Notes: generated from the sequence alone by a model not told the origin. A stretch of 16,075 nucleotides of DNA from JALYQB01 sp035640155 (GCA_035640155.1 DASQWR010000212.1:1-16075); one strand, 5' to 3'. Shown: positions 1 through 7,181, counted from the first letter of the stretch. Translations and numbers: made by a program.

Positions 1-537
1 CAGGTAGACCCGGTCGTCGCCGACGGCCAGGCCCGACAGCGGTGCCCTCTGCAGCACATCGCCCTCCAGGGGCCTCCTGAAGTCGATGGTGTCGACGATG
101 CTGAACTTGTTGTCGTCGTAGCCCTCGTAGCTGTCCGTCTCAAGCACCACCAGCTTGTTCCGGGTCGCCGCGTAGATCCGGGTCGCGTCCACGCCGAGGT
201 ACTCCACCGGCTCGCCCAGGTCAGCCTCCGCAGCCACCGCCAGGCCGTCCAGCGCCGGCTTCTCGCCCACGGCGAGCAGGCGGCCGGTCCCCTCCTCCGC
301 GACGTAGAGTCGGGTGGGCTTGACCAGGTCACCGAGGGTCCGGTGGGCGCTGAGCGCGATCCCGTCCTTCCGCTCCACCGAACCGACGTCCCCCTTGTAG
401 TGGGCGATGCCCCGCGGACCGGCCACGTGGTACTCGATCAGCCGTCCCCGCTCCGTACCGTCGAGCTCTGCCTCCGGTCCTGCCTGCACCTCTTGCGGTG
501 GAAGCGTGGTGAAGCCGCGGACCCGCACCCCGGTCAC
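1..537 (-). CDS. Partial beta-propeller-like repeat protein, C-terminus cut by window edge
   Basis: The minus strand is open from about 537 to the left edge with no stop, so the C-terminus lies outside the window. The translation is rich in short beta-type repeats such as TRLYVAEEGTGRLLAVGE, TRIYAATRNKLVVLETDSY and LSGLAVGDDRVYL, a pattern typical of WD40/NHL/YVTN-like propeller blades. The plus-strand reading of the same bases is rich in His and Gln, as expected for antisense. Start choice is weak: GTG at 537 or 528 is possible, but neither has a convincing ribosome binding site and no signal peptide is visible. The upstream part may therefore be missing, because the opposite-strand EspC-like frame begins in the same place. 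Substrate and cellular role cannot be told from this piece. Confidence 0.6.
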   Translation of the reverse strand, partial: MTGVRVRGFTTLPPQEVQAGPEAELDGTERGRLIEYHVAGPRGIAHYKGDVGSVERKDGIALSAHRTLGDLVKPTRLYVAEEGTGRLLAVGEKPALDGLAVAAEADLGEPVEYLGVDATRIYAATRNKLVVLETDSYEGYDDNKFSIVDTIDFRRPLEGDVLQRAPLSGLAVGDDRVYL

Positions 538-739
538 GGTCGAGCCGGTCGCCGGGTTCCAGCAGCGCTGGCACGGCTGGGTGCAGACTCGCTTCGAGGA
601 CCTGCAGGCGATCGATGACCTGATCACTGGCATCGGTGTCGCGCTCCAGGAGAGCGCGCGGGAGTACCCGCAGAGCAACGACGGCGTCGCGGGTGACCTC
701 GGTCGCATCGGCGACGACCTTGGCGGAGGCGTGCGGTGA
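509..739 (+). CDS. EspC/WXG100-like type VII secretion substrate, probably N-terminally truncated
   Basis: About 76 residues from a GTG at 509 (alternative GTG at 506), with a weak GGTGGAAG site just upstream. The segment FQQRWHGWVQTRFEDLQAI followed by GVALQESAREYPQSNDGVA resembles the second helix of EspC/WXG100-family helical hairpins, which end in a conserved Tyr/Asp-rich helix before a flexible tail. Family members are usually about 100 residues, with a first helix and often a W-x-G turn. Here the first helix is absent, and the bases where it should lie read better as the antisense propeller gene. Either the gene is a truncated remnant or it starts at an unrecognised site. It overlaps the next gene by 4 bases (GTGA), so the two are probably translationally coupled. 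If functional, the product would be an exported partner or substrate of an ESX-type system; no ESX machinery is in the window. Confidence 0.5.
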   Translation: MKPRTRTPVTVEPVAGFQQRWHGWVQTRFEDLQAIDDLITGIGVALQESAREYPQSNDGVAGDLGRIGDDLGGGVR

Positions 740-1140
740 ACGTCTTCGACTTGTTTGGGCTCCGTGCGGACTCGGCGTCGGTCAACGGCCGGGTCGGCGC
801 GTACCCATCATGGGAGTTCTACCAGCGGCACCAGGACGGGTCGACGGACACGTTGTTGCAGCGACCCCAGGGTGACCGGGGCCCCGGCCTGGCGGGTCCG
901 CTCGCCAACTTGCCGCTCGACACCGCACCCGTCGGTCAGGATCCCACCGAGCTTGAGCGCTGGAACCAGCGTTACCACCCGGATCAGGTTCCCAGCGAGC
1001 GAGAGCGAGAGGTGGAGAGGCGCGTGGGCATCACGCCGATCGGCGACCCCTGGTACAACAATCCGCTGCCGAGGACCTCTTATCCGCAGGGCGGTCCGGA
1101 GGGCGATCTCATCCTTCCGCGCGCGACCCAGGTGGACTGA
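736..1140 (+). CDS. Hypothetical 134-aa protein coupled to the EspC-like gene
   Basis: The GTG start at 736 overlaps the previous stop (GTGA) and has a GGAGG site at 725-729, six bases upstream. The 134-residue product is hydrophilic, without membrane segments or signal peptide. It is rich in Pro, Arg, Trp and Tyr, with stretches such as YPSWEFYQRHQDG, ELERWNQRYHPDQVPSERE and GDPWYNNPLPRTSYP. I recognise no family. In actinomycetes, genes directly downstream of EspC/WXG-like genes are often other secreted ESX substrates or the toxin part of an effector pair, but nothing in this sequence identifies an active site. A membrane protein gene follows seven bases downstream, so all three probably share one transcript. 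Confidence 0.7.
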   Translation: MNVFDLFGLRADSASVNGRVGAYPSWEFYQRHQDGSTDTLLQRPQGDRGPGLAGPLANLPLDTAPVGQDPTELERWNQRYHPDQVPSEREREVERRVGITPIGDPWYNNPLPRTSYPQGGPEGDLILPRATQVD

Positions 1141-1147
1141 GCCGACG

Positions 1148-1564
1148 ATGATGCGTCCAGGGCGGCCGGCTGATCCACCGCCACACCCGCCGCCGGCGCC
1201 GGACGCGGTGCGCCGCGGGCGGTCGCGGTTCGGCTGGTTCGCGCTCGGGCACGGGTCGGTGTACGCGATCTCCCTGCTCGTCCTCTTCGTCTTCGTGTGG
1301 GCGTGGCCTTACGTCATGGCATCGGGATGGTTGCCGAATGCCCTCGTCGGCCTCGTCCTGCTGGTGGCCAGCCGACATCGAGTCCATCTGCGCTGGACCG
1401 GTATGGGAGTGCTGACCGCGACCGCAGCGCTGTACGGGCCTTTCCTGGCGTGGTTCCTCGGCACCGGAGTGTCCGGGAGCGCAGTCCTCCCGATCACCGG
1501 CGCGGCAACCCTGCTCTCCTTGGGCGCAGCCGGTGTCACAGTGGCTCGGCGCAGGCCGCGGTGA
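1148..1564 (+). CDS. Small membrane protein, four predicted helices
   Basis: ATG ATG at 1148/1151; 138 residues if the first is used. The N-terminus (about residues 1-30) is Pro/Arg-rich and should be cytoplasmic. Four hydrophobic stretches follow at about 36-57 (around SLLVLFVFVWAWPYV), 60-76, 86-106 (around ALYGPFLAWFLGTG) and 112-133, ending in an Arg-rich ARRRPR tail. It is the last gene of the 509-1564 group, seven bases after its neighbour, and ends 23 bases before the convergent ku stop. Its position behind an EspC-like gene and an unknown soluble protein would fit a membrane partner or immunity-like role, but this is only contextual. No family recognised. Confidence 0.7.
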   Translation: MMRPGRPADPPPHPPPAPDAVRRGRSRFGWFALGHGSVYAISLLVLFVFVWAWPYVMASGWLPNALVGLVLLVASRHRVHLRWTGMGVLTATAALYGPFLAWFLGTGVSGSAVLPITGAATLLSLGAAGVTVARRRPR

Positions 1565-1587
1565 GCGTCGCGTTGCCGACCGTCCCC

Positions 1588-2526
1588 TCACGTCCCGCGC
1601 TGGGACCGCCCGCCGGCCCTCTTGTTCGGGGTGTCTGACTCGTCGGGAGTCTTCTTCGCGGCGGGCTTGCGAGTGCTGGGCTTGCGCGCTCCCGGCTTGG
1701 TGGCCACCTTCCGCTGCCCCGGCCCGGTGGGGTTGTTCGGAGGCTTGCGCCCGGTGCGGGCCTCCTCGACGCTGCGCTGCAGCGCGGTGAGCAGATCTGA
1801 GACCTGTGCACCGCCAGCCTCGGCCACCGCCGGTGCCGGGCGGGTGCCGCCATGCTGCCGCTTGTAGTCGATCAGGTCCTCGACGGCCTTCTTGTACTCG
1901 TCGTCGAACTGGGTCGGGTCGAAATCGCCCCCCATGGTGCCCACCAGGGATGCGGCCATCTGCAGCTCCTGCGGTCGCAGCTCCACCTCGTCGCGCAGCG
2001 TCTCGAAGTCCGGCTCCCGGACCTCGTCGGGCCACAACATCGTCTGCAGCACGATCACCTGGCCCCGGACCCGCAGCAGTGCGAGGGTCTCCCGGTGCCG
2101 CAGCGCCACCTTCGCCACCGCCATCCGGTCGGCCTGGCGCAGCGCCTCCCGGAGCAGGGCATAGGGCTTGACCGCCCTGGAATCCGGCTCCAGGTAGTAG
2201 CTGCGGTCCAGCAGCAGCGGGTCCACCTGCTCGGCCGGGACGAACTCCACGACCTCGATCTCGCGGCCGGTCGAGGCGGGCAGGCCGGCCATGTCCTCGT
2301 CGTCGAGGGTGACCAGCTCGCCGTCCTCGGTCTCGTAGCCCTTGACGATGTCCGCGTGCGCGACCTCGGCGTCGCACACCTCACAGAAGCGCTTGTAACG
2401 GATCCGTCCGCCGTCGAGCTCGTGCACCTGGTGAAACCGGATGTCGTGGTTTGCCGTTGCCGCGTACACCCGCACCGGCACGCTGACTAGCCCGAAGGAC
2501 ACCGCCCCGTTCCAGATCGAGCGCAT
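1588..2526 (-). CDS. ku: Non-homologous end-joining protein Ku
   Basis: 312 residues starting MRSIWNGAVSFGLVSVPV, the characteristic opening of bacterial Ku. GRIRYKRFCEVCDAEV, EIEVVEFVPAEQVDPLLLDRSY, YYLEPDS and LWPDEVREPDF follow, all conserved Ku core signatures. The core covers about residues 1-250; the tail after about 255 is rich in Lys, Arg and Pro (for example KPGARKPSTRKPAAKK), as in actinobacterial Ku proteins whose basic tail aids DNA binding. Ku homodimers encircle double-strand ends and recruit LigD; no ligD lies in the window. The start at 2526 is supported by a GGGAAGAGG site a few bases upstream; an in-frame ATG further upstream lacks family support. The gene is convergent with the membrane protein gene, and its upstream side borders gene debris. 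Confidence 0.96.
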   Translation of the reverse strand: MRSIWNGAVSFGLVSVPVRVYAATANHDIRFHQVHELDGGRIRYKRFCEVCDAEVAHADIVKGYETEDGELVTLDDEDMAGLPASTGREIEVVEFVPAEQVDPLLLDRSYYLEPDSRAVKPYALLREALRQADRMAVAKVALRHRETLALLRVRGQVIVLQTMLWPDEVREPDFETLRDEVELRPQELQMAASLVGTMGGDFDPTQFDDEYKKAVEDLIDYKRQHGGTRPAPAVAEAGGAQVSDLLTALQRSVEEARTGRKPPNNPTGPGQRKVATKPGARKPSTRKPAAKKTPDESDTPNKRAGGRSQRGT

Positions 2527-2619
2527 CAGTGACCTCTTCCCTGGCGTTTGCATCGCGGACCCTCGTCCAGGATGGGCCGACACGACCCAGATGCGCCACC
2601 CCAGGCCAGCTCCGGTGGC

Positions 2620-3000
2620 TCAGCGGAGCAGCAGCTCGAGGTCGTCGAGCAACAGGCACGCGACCCGCTCCTCGGGACCGACACGCCCCGGTGCGCCAGC
2701 GCTGGTGCCAGGTGCGGATCCCGGGGTGCCTCGGTGACTCGGCCGACCGGCGGCCCGCGGTCACCGGCCGCATCGACGTAGTCTGCGGTGGACATCCGCC
2801 ACGGCACCGCCCCGGCCTTGTCGATCACGTAGGCGGCGATCCGCAGGCCCTCACCGTCCAGGTCGCCGTGGTAGCGCAGCTCACCACCGGCGCCCCACAG
2901 GGCGCGCAGGCGGTCTCCTCGGCCGCGATCAGGTCGAGCTGGCTCCCGAGCACGCTCACCGGCAGCTCGACCGGAAGCCGGGGGTAGTGCGGCACAGCAG
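2620..3000 (-). pseudogene. Remnant of TIGR02679/DUF2399 protein (Wadjet JetD-like)
   Basis: Reading the minus strand, bases around 2900-2690 encode GAGGELRYHGDLDGEGLRIA followed by AYVIDKAGAVPWRMSTADYV and, later, PHLAPALAHRGVSV. This is the C-terminal Toprim-like part of the TIGR02679/DUF2399 family with its D-x-D motif (HGDLDGEG, about 2850-2871). At about 2671-2682 the frame breaks by one base; the other frame continues EERVACLLLDDLELLLR and ends at a TGA (2622-2620), matching the family's usual end. Upstream at about 2915-2985 a third frame reads LPVSVLGSQLDLIAAEE, again out of frame. No start codon or N-terminal domain is present. In Wadjet-type systems this protein is the nuclease-like partner of an SMC-like complex acting against plasmids; none of the other subunits is nearby. 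The pseudogene call is firm; the Wadjet link rests on family memory. Confidence 0.65.
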
Positions 3001-3056
3001 CCACCGTAGCGGGCAGGCCCGACAGTCCCGGGCAGGACCGGCCGCGGGTCGGCTGA

Positions 3057-3182
3057 TCGCATCAGCCCAACGACACCGCGCCAGCCAAACTGGAGTGGCT
3101 CGGACTCGACGATGCCGCAAAGTTCGACCCCACCGGTTTCGACGCAACGACGCTGACCCAAGCACTGTCCCGCTCGCGCTGA
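3057..3182 (+). pseudogene. Orphan C-terminal coding fragment, family unknown
   Basis: The plus strand between a TGA at 3054-3056 and a TGA at 3180-3182 reads HQPNDTAPAKLEWLGLDD then AAKFDPTGFDATTLTQALSR. The composition looks like a real protein C-terminus (ordered charged and hydrophobic residues, third positions mostly G/C), but there is no start codon and no upstream gene in frame. It sits in the debris between ku and the acyl-CoA ligase gene, next to the TIGR02679 remnant. I do not recognise the parent family; chance open frame is the main alternative. Confidence 0.3.
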
Positions 3183-3284
3183 GAAATGCCTACCTCGCCG
3201 GTCACCTGGTGCCCGGCATCGGGGCCGGAACCCCACCTGCGGTGCGAAGGCATCGACGGGAACCGGGCGGTCGAGCGTGCCGCC
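3183..3284. other. Non-coding stretch inside the 2527-3284 debris interval
   Basis: The interval 2527-3284 contains no intact gene. Besides the two remnants listed separately, bases 2527-2619 should hold the ku promoter and leader, and 3183-3284 shows no reading frame with family-like sequence on either strand, no clear terminator and no mobile-element end. Confidence 0.4.
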
Positions 3285-4772
3285 TCATCCCCGGGTGTAG
3301 CGGTGCTTGACTCCGACCGGGAAGTTCTCGGGGTCGCCGGCCGGGCGCAGCACCACACGCGGGAGCTGGTACTCCGCCGGCACGTAGTGCGCGAACTCGC
3401 TGTTCAGCCGTAACAGCTCGTCGCGGATCGACTCCGCGATCGCACGCTCACGGCCCGGGTCGTTCACCTCACCAGGCGCGAGTTCCACGACAACCTGGAG
3501 GCGGCGGTTGCCATCGGGGTCGTCGACCACCTCGAGCACGAACTTGCCGGTGACCGAGCCGCTGACTGCCGGTCGCTCCAGACCGACGGTCACGTTCTCC
3601 GGGTACACGTTGGCACCGAAGTAGGACACGGTGAACAACGAGCGGCCGAACACGTACACGAACGGCAACGGACGAACGCCTCGTGCGCCGGTGCCCAGCT
3701 CGGCCACCGGGTCGAAGCCGTGCCGGGCGCAGAACGCGAGCATCTCGCCGTAGCCGAGGAGGCCGCCCTCGTCAGCGATGTGATAGCGGATCAGCGGCAC
3801 CCCGTTGTCGCCGGAGAACACCAGCGTGCCGTGGTGGGTCTCGAAGAACCGGCTGCCCGGGTCGTACTGGACCAGGCTCGGCAGTCGCGACTCGCCGAAC
3901 AGTTCTTCGGCCGCGTGCGGCCGGGCGGCCAGGAAACGGCGGATGCACACGGACAGCGGCGTCTCGTTGCCCAGCACCCCGGCGTCGGCGGTGCCGTACA
4001 GCGACGCCGAGTCGTAGCAGGCATCGCTCATCCCGGCCCGCCCGCCGACAAGATCACGCCACTCCTCACTGAACACCTCACCGGCCAGCACCAGCTTGAC
4101 CGCGTAGCGGGGCCAGTCGACACCCGCTGCGGTCCCGCTGTCGATCACGTCCTTGAGGAACGGCGGGTAGCCGAGCAGCACGGTCTGGTCGACGTGTGCA
4201 GCGAGCTCCGGGATCACCCGCAGGATCTCCGCCTTGTTGTTGCCCGTGGCCACCACCGTGATGGGATAGCCCTTGGCGGCCAGGTGCCGGGTGCAGGCGA
4301 GGGTGTAGAGCCCGCCCACCCAGGTGCCCAGCGGGAAGCAGACCACCGCGAGCGTACTGCGTTCCCCGGCGGCGAAGCTGTCGGAGAACACCTGCTCGAA
4401 CCGGGCGGCCACGCCCAGCTCGTCGGTAAGGGAACGCGGCCAGACGGTCGGCTCCCCGGTCGAGCCGGAGGACACCGCGATCATGTCGCAGCCATCCAAG
4501 CGACCCTGGCGGCACAGCTCGGGCAGTGGATAGCGCCGATGGTAGGTGTCCTTGGTCAGCAGCGGCAGTCGCTGGAAGTCCGCGAACGTGCGTACCATGC
4601 CCGGGTCGACGTCGTGGTCCTCCAGGAACTTGCGGTACGCAGGCACCGAGGCGGCCACCCGATGAAACAACTCGACAACCTGTTTCTGCGGATCGTCTCG
4701 TGGCGCCACCGGGTCGGCGCCCAGGAACGCCCTCCACTCGGTCAACACCCGCTGCGGACGGTCGCTATCCAT
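3285..4772 (-). CDS. Phenylacetate-CoA ligase (PaaK)-like adenylate-forming enzyme
   Basis: 495 residues from ATG at 4772 with a GAAGGAGA site six bases upstream. ANL-superfamily features are clear: the phosphate-binding loop SSGSTGEPTVWPRS (about residues 101-114), YGTADAGVLGNE in the middle, and GVPLIRYHIADEGGLL near the ATP ribose-binding region. The C-terminal subdomain carries VYVFGRSLFTVSYFGANVYP and ends KHRYTRG. Such enzymes activate an aryl or alkyl carboxylate as acyl-AMP and transfer it to CoA. It is somewhat longer than typical PaaK (about 430-440 aa), so the substrate need not be phenylacetate. No paa genes, carrier protein or oxygenase is adjacent, so the pathway is unknown. It is divergent from the EcsC-family gene across a 92-base gap. 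Confidence 0.85.
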   Translation of the reverse strand: MDSDRPQRVLTEWRAFLGADPVAPRDDPQKQVVELFHRVAASVPAYRKFLEDHDVDPGMVRTFADFQRLPLLTKDTYHRRYPLPELCRQGRLDGCDMIAVSSGSTGEPTVWPRSLTDELGVAARFEQVFSDSFAAGERSTLAVVCFPLGTWVGGLYTLACTRHLAAKGYPITVVATGNNKAEILRVIPELAAHVDQTVLLGYPPFLKDVIDSGTAAGVDWPRYAVKLVLAGEVFSEEWRDLVGGRAGMSDACYDSASLYGTADAGVLGNETPLSVCIRRFLAARPHAAEELFGESRLPSLVQYDPGSRFFETHHGTLVFSGDNGVPLIRYHIADEGGLLGYGEMLAFCARHGFDPVAELGTGARGVRPLPFVYVFGRSLFTVSYFGANVYPENVTVGLERPAVSGSVTGKFVLEVVDDPDGNRRLQVVVELAPGEVNDPGRERAIAESIRDELLRLNSEFAHYVPAEYQLPRVVLRPAGDPENFPVGVKHRYTRG

Positions 4773-4864
4773 GACGTCTCCTTCTCGGTGTGAGTACGGC
4801 CGGAGTGCCCCCCTGCCGGCCAGGCCGGTGACGCTAGCCTCGGGCCAGCGAGCGAGGAGGACCG

Positions 4865-5896
4865 ATGACCACACCGGGCAACCCCGCGGGCAGACCCGAC
4901 GACGACGCGGCGTTCGAGGACGTCGAGGACTGGAAGCAGCGCCGGCTGCGCACCGAAGGCCGCCGGCGTGTCCCGGCGCGACTGCGCGACCGCGTCAGCA
5001 GGGCAGGCGTAGCGGCGAAGCATCGCCTCGAGAACCTCTCCGGAGCCGACCGGTTCGAGACCCTGTTCCTCGACGCCCTGCGTGCCCTCACCGACCTCGG
5101 CGCCCGGGCCGCGCACGCCAGCGTCCGCCGTGAGGCGATCCTCGCGGCGTACCGCAAGCGCGGTCACGACGTGCAGGCGCTCAATGACATCCGCCGCCTC
5201 GATCTCAGCGACATCACCAGGGTCAAGCCCCGCCTCGACCTCGCGTACATCGCCGCCTCGACGGTTGAGGGCGCAGGTGCCGGGCTCGCTGTCTCCGGCG
5301 GCCAGATCCTGGCTGCCAGTGGCGCGGTGGCCGGCGCGGGCATGGGGGCCGCACCGGGAGTGGGCACGACCGTCGCCGCGTTGGCCGCCGACGCCGCCGC
5401 GGTCCTCGTCGCGAGCCACCGGGCGATTGCGCACATCGCCGCCTACTACGGCTACGACGTCGACGAGCCCGAGGAGCGCCTGTTCGCGCTCGGCGTCCTC
5501 GACGTGGGAACCGCCGTGGGTGCCACGGCGAAGTACGCCGCCTACGTCGAACTGCACCGGATCGCCGGCGCCTTCGCGCGCCAGCACAGCTGGATGCAGC
5601 TCAACGAACACGTGATCACCCGGGTCGTCGCCGAGGTGTACGCCAGGCTCGGCCTGCGCCTCACCCAGCGCAAACTCGCGCAGGCGATCCCGGTGGCGGG
5701 CATCGTCATCGGCGCCGGGCTCAACGCCAAGCTGCTGTCGCGCATCGTGGACGATGCCGATCACCTGTACCGCGAGCGGTTCCTGCGGGAGCGCTACGGC
5801 ATCACCCGTGCCGAGACGTGCCCGCCCGACGGTGCCGTCCCGGTCACCGACATCGTCGACGCCGAGATCGTCGAGGACAGCAGCTCGCACCCGTGA
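4865..5896 (+). CDS. EcsC-family protein
   Basis: 343 residues from ATG at 4865 with a strong GAGGAGG site four bases upstream. The N-terminal 80 residues are charged and probably extended. The EcsC-like domain follows, with the alanine/glycine-rich amphipathic part GGQILAASGAVAGAGMGAAP and TTVAALAADAAAVLVASHR (about 150-185). Then come AHIAAYYGYDVDEPEERLFA and a later glycine-rich stretch, AIPVAGIVIGAGLNAKLL, before a final VTDIVDAEIVEDSSS tail. EcsC proteins are widespread, of uncertain biochemical role, and often membrane-associated; the Bacillus namesake sits in an ABC transporter operon. Here it stands alone, and its stop is only four bases from that of the convergent small gene. A TAGCCT hexamer at about 4834-4839 could be its -10 element. 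Confidence 0.85.
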   Translation: MTTPGNPAGRPDDDAAFEDVEDWKQRRLRTEGRRRVPARLRDRVSRAGVAAKHRLENLSGADRFETLFLDALRALTDLGARAAHASVRREAILAAYRKRGHDVQALNDIRRLDLSDITRVKPRLDLAYIAASTVEGAGAGLAVSGGQILAASGAVAGAGMGAAPGVGTTVAALAADAAAVLVASHRAIAHIAAYYGYDVDEPEERLFALGVLDVGTAVGATAKYAAYVELHRIAGAFARQHSWMQLNEHVITRVVAEVYARLGLRLTQRKLAQAIPVAGIVIGAGLNAKLLSRIVDDADHLYRERFLRERYGITRAETCPPDGAVPVTDIVDAEIVEDSSSHP

Positions 5897-5900
5897 TGAG

Positions 5901-6170
5901 TCAGTGCGACGATCGGCCGATGTCGACGTTGGAAGCGGCACCCGAGCTCGCTTCGGCTGGTTTCCGCGGCCACCGGGCTGCCAGCACCGCCTCCCACCCG
6001 CCCTCGAAGTGCCGGTCGGCCACCTCGGCCGGGGTCAGCTCGACGCCGTCGACGACGAAGCGCGCACCGGCGGGCCCCACGCCGTACACCCACCGCAGGT
6101 CGAGCTCGGTCAGCCTGCTGATGAGCAGCACGGTCAGGGAGCGGAACCTGGTCTGCGGTGCGGCGGACAT
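5901..6170 (-). CDS. Hypothetical 89-aa protein
   Basis: ATG at 6170 with AAAGGA about seven bases upstream. The protein reads like a genuine small globular domain: TRFRSLTVLLISRLTELDLR, WVYGVGPAGARFVVDGVELT, then PAEVADRHFEGGWEAVLAAR and a polar Ser/Ala tail. No family is recognised and no catalytic motif is visible. It is divergent from the GNAT gene (124-base gap) and convergent with the EcsC gene with four bases between stops, leaving no room for a separate terminator. The shadow frames of this interval have poorer composition. Confidence is moderate because it is short. Confidence 0.6.
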   Translation of the reverse strand: MSAAPQTRFRSLTVLLISRLTELDLRWVYGVGPAGARFVVDGVELTPAEVADRHFEGGWEAVLAARWPRKPAEASSGAASNVDIGRSSH

Positions 6171-6248
6171 GGCATCGTCCTTTCGTCACCCCATATCGCA
6201 GGGGCAGCCGGCACCGTTGCAGCGCAGCCCGAACGCAGTGGTTCAACC

Positions 6249-6275
6249 CGGCACGGCTTGGTTCGCGCCGTGCCG
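6249..6275. promoter_or_regulatory. Perfect 9-bp inverted repeat upstream of the GNAT gene
   Basis: GGCACGGC at 6250-6257 pairs with GCCGTGCC at 6267-6274, extended by C6249/G6275, around a 9-base loop. It ends 19 bases before the GNAT start. It may be a leader hairpin or an operator for the divergent 6170/6295 promoters. There is no T-run, so a terminator is unlikely. Confidence 0.35.
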
Positions 6276-6294
6276 CCGGACGAGGATCGGCGCC

Positions 6295-6858
6295 ATGCAT
6301 GTCTTCCTGCGCACCGACCGGATGGTGCTGCGCCGGTTCACGGCGGCCGACGTCGACCTGCTGGTCGAGCTCGACAGTGACCCCGAGGTCATGCAGTACG
6401 TCACTGGCGGTAGGCCCACGCCGCGCGAGGAGGTCGAGCGGGACGTCCTGCCGGCGTTCCTCGGTTACTACGAGCGCTTCCCCGGGTACGGCTTCTGGGC
6501 GGCGGCCGAGGCGGACACCGGCGACTTCCTCGGGTGGTTCCACTTCCGGCCACGCGAGGGCAGTCCCCCCGATGAGGCCGAGCTCGGGTACCGGCTCCGG
6601 CGGTCCGCCTGGGGCAAGGGGTACGCGACCGAGGGGTCGCGCGCGCTGATCCGCGCCGGCTTCACCGAGTACGGGGTCGAGCGCGTAGTCGCGGAGACGA
6701 TGGCCGTCCACACCGCCTCCCGGGGGGTGATGGAGAAGGCGGGCCTGCGGCTGGTGCGCACCTTCCATCAGCCCTGGCCGTGCCGGATCGAGGGTGACGA
6801 GCACGGCGACGTCGAGTACGCCCTGAGTCGCGCCGACTGGCACGACAGTAACTCGTAG
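6295..6858 (+). CDS. GNAT-family N-acetyltransferase (RimJ/RimL type)
   Basis: 187 residues from ATG at 6295, with GAGG about ten bases upstream; the open frame upstream of this ATG has no family-like sequence. The opening LRTDRMVLRRFTAADVDLLV is typical of the Acetyltransf_3 (RimJ/RimL-like) group. The acetyl-CoA loop is AELGYRLRRSAWGKGYATEG (about residues 95-114), followed by ERVVAETMAVHTASRGVMEK and AGLRLVRTF. Such enzymes move an acetyl group from acetyl-CoA to a protein N-terminus, a polyamine or a small amine such as an antibiotic; the target cannot be read from sequence. Length is normal. It is followed 68 bases later by vapBC in the same direction. Confidence 0.93.
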   Translation: MHVFLRTDRMVLRRFTAADVDLLVELDSDPEVMQYVTGGRPTPREEVERDVLPAFLGYYERFPGYGFWAAAEADTGDFLGWFHFRPREGSPPDEAELGYRLRRSAWGKGYATEGSRALIRAGFTEYGVERVVAETMAVHTASRGVMEKAGLRLVRTFHQPWPCRIEGDEHGDVEYALSRADWHDSNS

Positions 6859-6890
6859 TCCGCCGATGCCTATCGTTGGACCACGTCGTC

Positions 6891-6920
6891 GTATGGCATG
6901 TATGGCTCATTGTGTATGGT
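6891..6920 (+). promoter_or_regulatory. Candidate vapBC promoter/operator with repeated TATGG
   Basis: The block TGTATGG occurs at 6899-6905 and 6913-6919, and GTATGG also at 6891-6896, giving three TATGG copies directly before vapB. The last one, TATGGT at 6915-6920, lies six bases before the GTG start, which would fit a -10 element for a leaderless message; a TTGGAC at 6876-6881 could serve a slightly upstream promoter (19-bp spacer to TATGGC). VapB antitoxins usually bind repeats at their own promoter, so autoregulation here is plausible. Confidence 0.4.
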
Positions 6921-6926
6921 CGAGCT

Positions 6927-7181
6927 GTGAAGACGACAGTGAACCTTGATGACGACCTGATGCGCGCGGCGCGGGAACAGGCTCGCCTCCGGGGAATGAC
7001 GCTGACCGCGCTGATCTCCACCGCCCTGCGCAGGGAACTAGCAGGGGGGCCCGTCCTGACCGAATTCCGGCTGGACCTCCCCGCCACGCGCGGCCGGCGG
7101 ATGCCCACGCTCGATATCGACAGCAACGCCGCCCTCGAGGAGTACCTCGACCGTTCTGAGCGCGCGGGCGCAATGCCGTGA
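6927..7181 (+). CDS. vapB: VapB-family antitoxin
   Basis: 84 residues from GTG at 6927. The first 40 residues, KTTVNLDDDLMRAAREQARL then RGMTLTALISTALRREL, form a ribbon-helix-helix DNA-binding domain of the type found in VapB antitoxins. The C-terminal part (after about residue 45) is Pro/Arg-rich, then acidic, and would wrap the toxin. The stop overlaps the vapC GTG (GTGA), the usual coupling of this pair. No convincing ribosome site precedes the GTG, which supports a leaderless start just after the TATGGT hexamer. The function, masking VapC and repressing the operon as a complex, follows from the family. Confidence 0.88.
   Translation: MKTTVNLDDDLMRAAREQARLRGMTLTALISTALRRELAGGPVLTEFRLDLPATRGRRMPTLDIDSNAALEEYLDRSERAGAMP

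Noticed and set aside
3720..4793. 357-codon open frame on the plus strand
   Set aside because: Antisense to the PaaK-like ligase with its SSGSTGEP motif; the composition is shadow-like.
4742..5941. 399-codon open frame on the minus strand
   Set aside because: Antisense to the EcsC-family gene, which has a strong ribosome site and family-like sequence.
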